Shown piece by piece: positions 12,779-16,692 of a DNA stretch of 16,692 nucleotides. Within the stretch, counting starts at the first letter, position 1. Each line of letters opens with the position of its first letter. Below the pieces are notes generated by a model. That model searched no databases. It was not told the DNA's origin and worked only from the letters and a program-made list of their open reading frames with translations. Both the position numbers and the translations under genes were made by a program. The stretch covers positions 1-16,692 of the forward strand of contig CAZODA010000060.1 of NCBI GenBank assembly GCA_964578485.1. Reading direction: 5' to 3'. This DNA comes from CAZODA01 sp964578485. Its GTDB lineage: Bacteria; Bacteroidota; Bacteroidia; Bacteroidales; Marinilabiliaceae.

Positions 12779-13009
12779 ATGAACTTGCAGTATATTTCCG
12801 ACAGCAAAGGGCAAATAACCTGCGTTTTTATCCCTATTAACGAGTGGAACAATTTAAAAAATAAGTATAAGCTCATTGAGCAAGAAGAAGTTGACATTCC
12901 TTATTGGCATAAAGATTTAGTAAGGCAACGCCTTGAAGATTACAGTAGAAATCCGGACTCAGTCATGGACTTTGATTCTGCTATGGATGATATAGAAAAA
13001 GAACTGTAA
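12779..13009 (+). CDS. antitoxin of the decayed second XRE-linked TA module
   Basis: 76 residues. The N-terminus MNLQYISDSKGQITCVFIPI is related to the antitoxin at 11407. The C-terminal half (WHKDLVRQRLEDYSRNPDSV, MDFDSAMDDIEKEL) is of the 'addiction module' type that binds RelE/ParE toxins. The stop and the toxin start share one base (TAATG, 13007-13011). The frame is intact even though the upstream regulator is truncated and the toxin has two lesions. Confidence 0.8.
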   Translation: MNLQYISDSKGQITCVFIPINEWNNLKNKYKLIEQEEVDIPYWHKDLVRQRLEDYSRNPDSVMDFDSAMDDIEKEL

Positions 13010-13313
13010 TGTATAAATCTATTATTCTGCCACTTGCAAAAGAGGATGTCCGGGAAGCTGCAAAATGGCACAACAAAAAGAGCAAGGGCTTGGTAAAAGG
13101 TTCACGGCAGAAGTTAGGGAAAAAGTCCGTTTTATCAGGCGAAACCCCACAGCCTCCAATGTTCGTTACGATGACGTGCATACTGCTGTTTTAAACATCT
13201 TCCAATATATGGTTCATTACATCATTGACAAACCTAACAAGACAGTCATTGTTTCTACTGTATAGCATATTAACTTTAATCCGGAGTTTTGGGATGAAAG
13301 AACTGAATTTTAA
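13009..13313 (+). pseudogene. RelE/ParE toxin with frameshift and nonsense mutation
   Basis: The first frame gives MYKSIILPLAKEDVREAAKW, then HNKKSKGL. After 13092 the homologous sequence continues in another frame as GKRFTAEVREKVRFIRRNP, then NVRYDDVHTAVLNIFQYMVH. One missing G in CTTGGTAAAA accounts for this. A TAG at 13263-13265 then interrupts TVIVSTV, and the same frame goes on as HINFNPEFWDERTEF to TAA 13311. Family members have a residue such as Gln there (CAG to TAG). Two independent lesions show this toxin is dead while its antitoxin stays open. Confidence 0.85.
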
Positions 13314-13367
13314 GCAACTAGCCCTCACCATCTGCCAAGCTTTTCATTTCGATTAATGTATTCTTTC

Positions 13368-13402
13368 AAAAAAGCAGCCCTATTGGTAGTTTTTAAGCTG
13401 CC
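13368..13402 (-). terminator. possible terminator after the 13418-13978 lipoprotein gene
   Basis: On the minus strand GCAGC (13401-13397) and GCTGC (13378-13374) form a 5-bp stem followed by six T residues (13373-13368), 16 bp after the lipoprotein stop. The stem is short and the loop is long, so this is only suggestive. Confidence 0.35.
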
Positions 13403-13417
13403 AATTAAGATTTGCTG

Positions 13418-13978
13418 TTAAGGCAAATGATTAAAATTACTTGGCTTTGGTAGAATTATCCTTTGATTTCTTATAATTTCTAATGCTAAATTTTGAGTTA
13501 TAATATCTGACACGAAAGTCTGACTTAAGCCCCAAGATCTGCTGTAGTTCACAAGTAATCCATATTCTGCATGAAAAAACAACAATAGTTCTTCATCATT
13601 TGAATGTTTAACATCAAATAGAAACACAACTACTTCATAATCTTTTTCATCAACGGAACAGTGTATTATTTGCAAAACAGGACATTCAATATTATTAAAA
13701 TATGCAACAGAGTCACAAACCTTTAACATGAATACAGTATCTAATGTGAAATCTGTGGTTTGGTATGTATATACTGAACAATTTTTATCTTTAATCACAT
13801 TAAGATGTAAAAAACAGCTATTCGTTAAAGAGTCTAACAAATAAGAATTTACAAACACTTCTTTTGTTACTTTTGTAACTTGTTTACACGAAACTCCAAT
13901 AAACATTAGCAATAAAAGCAAAAATTGCTTGTATAAGATATTTCTAATTAGCATATTTTTTATAAAGTTGATAAACAT
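13418..13978 (-). CDS. lipoprotein, candidate immunity protein for the zincin-like Rhs toxin
   Basis: 186 residues from the first Met; Met9 (13954) may be the true start. The signal peptide runs to LLLLLMFIGVSC (lipobox GVSC). The mature part has conserved-looking strands (CSVYTYQTTDFTLDTVFMLK, EVVVFLFDVKHSN, LLLFFHAEYGLLVNYSRSWG) and ends with RNQRIILPKP. The gene begins inside the last codons of the Rhs toxin (35-bp overlap, or 11 bp from Met9), the tight coupling expected of a toxin-immunity pair. A lipoprotein immunity factor suggests the toxin acts outside the cytoplasm. I do not recognise the family. Confidence 0.7.
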   Translation of the reverse strand: MFINFIKNMLIRNILYKQFLLLLLMFIGVSCKQVTKVTKEVFVNSYLLDSLTNSCFLHLNVIKDKNCSVYTYQTTDFTLDTVFMLKVCDSVAYFNNIECPVLQIIHCSVDEKDYEVVVFLFDVKHSNDEELLLFFHAEYGLLVNYSRSWGLSQTFVSDIITQNLALEIIRNQRIILPKPSNFNHLP

Positions 13979-14987
13979 TTGGATCAGAATTATATTTATT
14001 ACGGTTTTCCCTGTAAAGCAATTGAAGATAGTTATTAACTATTATCTTTTTATAATTTTCTGTTGTTTTAAACCATGTAGGATGAGACATCTGAATTTCA
14101 TAGACTTTATGATGTTGACCCGAAGCATCCCCACCAATCCCATTTATACCATGTCCTAAAATTTCATGAGCTCCTAACGTATTTTGAATATTTTCGACGG
14201 TATTTAAACGCAAAGAGCTCGGATTTACAGCATTACGATTCATAGTTATTTTATAACCATTTTCTCCTAAGTTTTGACAACTTGCTCCACCTGCAAATTC
14301 AGGATCATTATATCCTCCTGCTTTACCATTAACTAGTTTATTATTAAAAACAGATATTGAACCATTATATAGTTTTGCAGAAGAAATACTTTCATCATCA
14401 GTTTTAGAGATAATGTCAGTATAAACATTTGCCATGCTTTTGTCTGATAAGTTTGCGTCTTGAATATTCTTAGTTTCTGAACTTTTTGTTATACTCCTTC
14501 TTTGAACAGAGCCATCTGGATTTTTTTTAGCGTTATTGTATGCAGCCCGTGTAGTAACCATAATTTGACCATAAAACTCATCTTCATCAAAACCGAGATA
14601 ACTTCCTGTTTCTATATCGTAATATGGACTCATTCTCCTCCCATCTGGATCAATATATCTAAGAGGATTATTAGCCACGTATGCATAAGGGCTAATAGGT
14701 GCATATTTCTCCGCCAACGGGTCAATCACATGCCACCTCCCCAGAATCGGGTCATACATCCTCCATCCGTAATCTAACCAATCTAAGCTGGTTATACCTA
14801 TTTCATCACCTTGTAGTTCCTTACCGTTGTAAAGATATTTATTGTCTGAGCTGCCACTTTTATTAAAGGTATATCCAAAAGGATAATAATCGGTTTGTTG
14901 TGCCACGACTCCGCGGTTATTAACAACCATTCTATTATTGCCAAGGTGGTCTTTCAGATAAAAATGATGGATCGGCGTTGCGCTCAT
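13944..14987 (-). CDS. truncated Rhs core with zincin-like (HEILGH) toxin domain
   Basis: 347 residues from the first Met, but Rhs homology continues upstream in frame to 15101 (APNGEITHYSGNFIYVG) before a stop inside a palindromic repeat, so the gene is a 5'-truncated module. Residues 7-115 are the Rhs C-terminal core: HHFYLKDHLGNNRMVV, YYPFGYTF, YNGKELQGDE, RMYDPILGRWHVIDP, NNPLRYIDPDG. The variable domain (about 118-347) has HEILGHG at 274-280, followed by HH (292-293), YEIQ (296-299) and SHPTW, a Zn-protease-like arrangement. It is probably a silent 'orphan' tip that could be expressed after recombination with an upstream Rhs gene. Its immunity candidate overlaps the 3' end. Confidence 0.8.
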   Translation of the reverse strand: MSATPIHHFYLKDHLGNNRMVVNNRGVVAQQTDYYPFGYTFNKSGSSDNKYLYNGKELQGDEIGITSLDWLDYGWRMYDPILGRWHVIDPLAEKYAPISPYAYVANNPLRYIDPDGRRMSPYYDIETGSYLGFDEDEFYGQIMVTTRAAYNNAKKNPDGSVQRRSITKSSETKNIQDANLSDKSMANVYTDIISKTDDESISSAKLYNGSISVFNNKLVNGKAGGYNDPEFAGGASCQNLGENGYKITMNRNAVNPSSLRLNTVENIQNTLGAHEILGHGINGIGGDASGQHHKVYEIQMSHPTWFKTTENYKKIIVNNYLQLLYRENRNKYNSDPNVYQLYKKYAN

Positions 14988-15080
14988 ATCTACAAAACCT
15001 TCACTGTGTAAAACCTGTTTTAAAGTATTTCCTACATAGATAAAATTGCCGCTGTAATGTGTAATCTCTCCGTTTGGAGC

Positions 15081-15114
15081 CTTCCCGATGGTAGTCGGGA
15101 TTTACGCTACGCTC
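15081..15114. repeat. REP-like palindrome at the 5' edge of the Rhs module
   Basis: On the minus strand GAGCGTAGCGTAAATCCCG is followed by CCCGACTACCATCGGG, a 5-bp stem. The first part is related to GAGCGAAGCGAAATCCCG at 2056. It introduces the in-frame stop (15104-15102) that cuts the Rhs reading frame. Confidence 0.5.
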
Positions 15115-15162
15115 CAATTTTTTATTGTTTTTTTGGGGAGGTTAACTTCTCCAATATAAAAT

Positions 15163-15822
15163 TTAATTCCCTGCTCCTTCACATAGAAATTCCGAAATCG
15201 CAACATCTTGATATTTATCCCCTTTAAAAACCTCTTGTATTTCAAATTTTAAAACATCCCCATTTTTTATTTCATATTTTGCATTAAGATATTTATTCTC
15301 ACTTTTGTTAATGAAAAATCTTCCTATATCAAAAGTTTGAAGATGCCATGTATCACAAAGTTCTACATAACAAACAAATTGATCATTATAGTAGACTTTC
15401 ATTTTTTTTACTCTAGAATTTGCCTTCCACAACGCCTCTGATTTACAATAACCATTAAATAAATTACAGACACCATAAAACTGATAAGCACTTGCATAAC
15501 CAGTGTTTTCTGGAAAATCAAAAGTAAATTCAATATAGTCTCCTATACCATAAGCACTATCTCCTACCCACGCGGTATTCAGATCATAATCAACCAAGTT
15601 TTCAGCATAATAATTGTTATCCTTTGAGGATTCTAATGTGGACGAAGCACTAGGAATACCTATTGGCATTGACCACATTGGCCAAAACTCACTAGTTTTA
15701 TATTCATTTAATGAACTCTCATAGTTGTCATTAGAAGAGTCAACTTCCTTTGCTTTAATTAGCTGGGCATCACCTTGTATGCAAAAACTAATTATCAAGA
15801 TACTTAATATTCCAACTTTCAT
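15163..15822 (-). CDS. exported discoidin-like protein, candidate immunity for the LDT-like Rhs toxin
   Basis: 219 residues. The signal peptide is MKVGILSILIISFCIQGDAQ, with likely cleavage near residue 20. The mature part carries a discoidin / NADase-type glycan-binding-like pattern: ASSTLESSKDNNYYAENLVD, DLNTAWVGDSAYGIGDYIEF and a closing DVAISEFLCEG. The DLNTAW and IxEFTF motifs are typical of this beta-sandwich fold. Its start overlaps the Rhs toxin end at 15788 by 35 bp, the same overlap as the next pair down. A periplasmic glycan-binding partner fits a toxin that modifies peptidoglycan. The immunity role is inferred from position. Confidence 0.7.
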   Translation of the reverse strand: MKVGILSILIISFCIQGDAQLIKAKEVDSSNDNYESSLNEYKTSEFWPMWSMPIGIPSASSTLESSKDNNYYAENLVDYDLNTAWVGDSAYGIGDYIEFTFDFPENTGYASAYQFYGVCNLFNGYCKSEALWKANSRVKKMKVYYNDQFVCYVELCDTWHLQTFDIGRFFINKSENKYLNAKYEIKNGDVLKFEIQEVFKGDKYQDVAISEFLCEGAGN

Positions 15823-16636
15823 TTATCTTCTTATCTGTTGTATTTACTTGAGCAGGTTGATTTAGTAAATGCCTAGTTCGAGTAACTTGCACTCCAAAAT
15901 GTTGAACACCACTCAATTGATTATTAAAACGCTCCCAGTCAGTTGGCGCAATCAACAAACATCCTTTTGAAACCGGACCGCCAGCCCACCCTGAGGAATT
16001 ACTTCGATGGATAAAAATTCCTGTCAAATAATAACTCCCATTATTGTCTTTTTGATTTGGACGATAAGGATTAGTCCAATATGTAGATACTCGCCCACGA
16101 GCATTAAGCGTCCAATGAGACTCTAATGAACCACCTTTCCCTGCTACATCATAATTAGCATCATATATCCCATCATTTATAATCCCATATTTTGATGGAT
16201 CTGAACTCATCGTATAGCCAGTATATGTCTGTATATCATCATTTCCACCTGGACCGTAAACCGTCACATTTGCAGTAACAGCTCCTTCTCCATCAATATA
16301 CCCTTCGGTATGCTTCCCATCATAACCTTTATCGCCGGCTTTTTTAGTCCCAAGTTTTTCATTCAAACTACCATTAAATACAACAACAGCTTCGCGACCT
16401 TGAAGAATAATATCCTCTCCTTTAGAATTTTTAACTCCAGTATTATACTCACTCCCTTCATGCCAATTCCATGTTGGAGCTTTTCTTACATCCTTCGAAT
16501 AATAAAACCAATCTTTCCCATCCAAATCAACTAGCATAATAGGATTATTTGCACAGTAATTATAAGGAGTCCAATTTCTATAATTTTCAGCACTTGGGTC
16601 CACCACTTGCCACCTCCCTAATATCGGGTCATACAT
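15788..16636 (-). CDS. Rhs core tip with L,D-transpeptidase-like toxin domain
   Basis: 282 residues from MYDP. Rhs homology continues upstream (VDWLDYGAR) to about 16675, where the frame meets a TGA (16690-16688). Residues 1-42 are the Rhs tip (MYDPILGRWQVVDP, NNPIMLVDLDGKDW). The variable domain ends with GIFIHRSNSSGW at 206-217 and VSKGCLLI at 222-229. His210, Ser223 and Cys226 reproduce the H...S.GC catalytic pattern of YkuD-type and Tlde1-type L,D-transpeptidases, which act on peptidoglycan tetrapeptides. Such domains are known as antibacterial effectors of secreted polymorphic toxins. The region between the tip and the motif is Gly/Asn-rich and unidentified. The start given is an internal Met; the native start lies outside the window. 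Confidence 0.8.
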   Translation of the reverse strand: MYDPILGRWQVVDPSAENYRNWTPYNYCANNPIMLVDLDGKDWFYYSKDVRKAPTWNWHEGSEYNTGVKNSKGEDIILQGREAVVVFNGSLNEKLGTKKAGDKGYDGKHTEGYIDGEGAVTANVTVYGPGGNDDIQTYTGYTMSSDPSKYGIINDGIYDANYDVAGKGGSLESHWTLNARGRVSTYWTNPYRPNQKDNNGSYYLTGIFIHRSNSSGWAGGPVSKGCLLIAPTDWERFNNQLSGVQHFGVQVTRTRHLLNQPAQVNTTDKKINESWNIKYLDN

Positions 16637-16692
16637 TCTTGCTCCGTAATCTAACCAATCAACTTTTAAGTTAGTGTTATCGGCTTTTCACC

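Noticed and set aside
13929..14777. Plus-strand ORFs opposite the zincin-like Rhs gene (13929-14159, 14502-14777)
   Set aside because: They are the reverse of conserved Rhs and toxin codons and have no independent support.

Overview
The window looks like a low-G+C Bacteroidota chromosome (Flavobacteriia/Sphingobacteriia-like; genus not resolvable). Reasons: Bacteroidota-style Rhs cores with the MYDPILGRW tip, many small lipoproteins, TAnnTTTG-type promoter boxes, an integrase of the Bacteroidota tyrosine-recombinase type, and a VirE_N/BT4734-type primase. It is an accessory region with three interleaved layers.

Layer 1, an Rhs polymorphic-toxin array, runs on the minus strand from the right edge to the left edge. 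Four Rhs tips (at about 16.6, 14.75, 10.5 and 0.77 kb) share a nearly identical 25-34 bp DNA segment around MYDPILGR. The two right-hand tips carry long C-terminal domains: an L,D-transpeptidase-like domain with a distant SKGC motif (15788-16636), and a zincin-like HEILGH domain (13944-14987). Each is followed, with a 35-bp overlap, by an exported-protein gene that is the obvious immunity candidate. The two left-hand tips are decayed.

Layer 2, toxin-antitoxin (TA) genes, fills the spaces between Rhs modules. These are an intact pair at 1267-1805, parDE at 9497-10014 with a nonsense mutation in parE, an orphan antitoxin at 10524-10754 whose tail and stop codon come from an Rhs tip, an intact XRE/antitoxin/RelE triplet at 11059-11944, and a decayed paralogous triplet at 12551-13313 with a truncated regulator and a frameshifted, stop-containing toxin. 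Toxins are repeatedly broken while their antitoxin frames stay open.

Layer 3 is a compact integrated element of about 6.9 kb (2556-9462), bounded by a 16-bp direct repeat, inserted just after the parE pseudogene. All five of its genes are on the minus strand: tyrosine integrase, a repeat-rich acidic protein, an AlpA/excisionase-like helix-turn-helix protein, an 866-residue primase-helicase, and a small basic protein. Directly after the primase-helicase stop codon lies a striking origin-like structure: GGTTGTAAC iterons in one orientation, a very AT-rich 127-bp core, and the same iterons inverted. A second family of six repeats lies nearer the left end. No relaxase, capsid, terminase or tail gene is present. 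The layout (integrase, small HTH, primase-replicase, iteron-flanked AT-rich origin next to the replicase) is that of a replicating satellite such as a SaPI/PICI, but in a Bacteroidota setting and with a VirE_N primase. This is the best candidate for an undescribed system here.

The left end also holds a decayed REP-associated (IS200-like) tyrosine transposase fragment. Small palindromic repeats occur in three intergenic places and one of them sits at the truncated 5' edge of an Rhs module.
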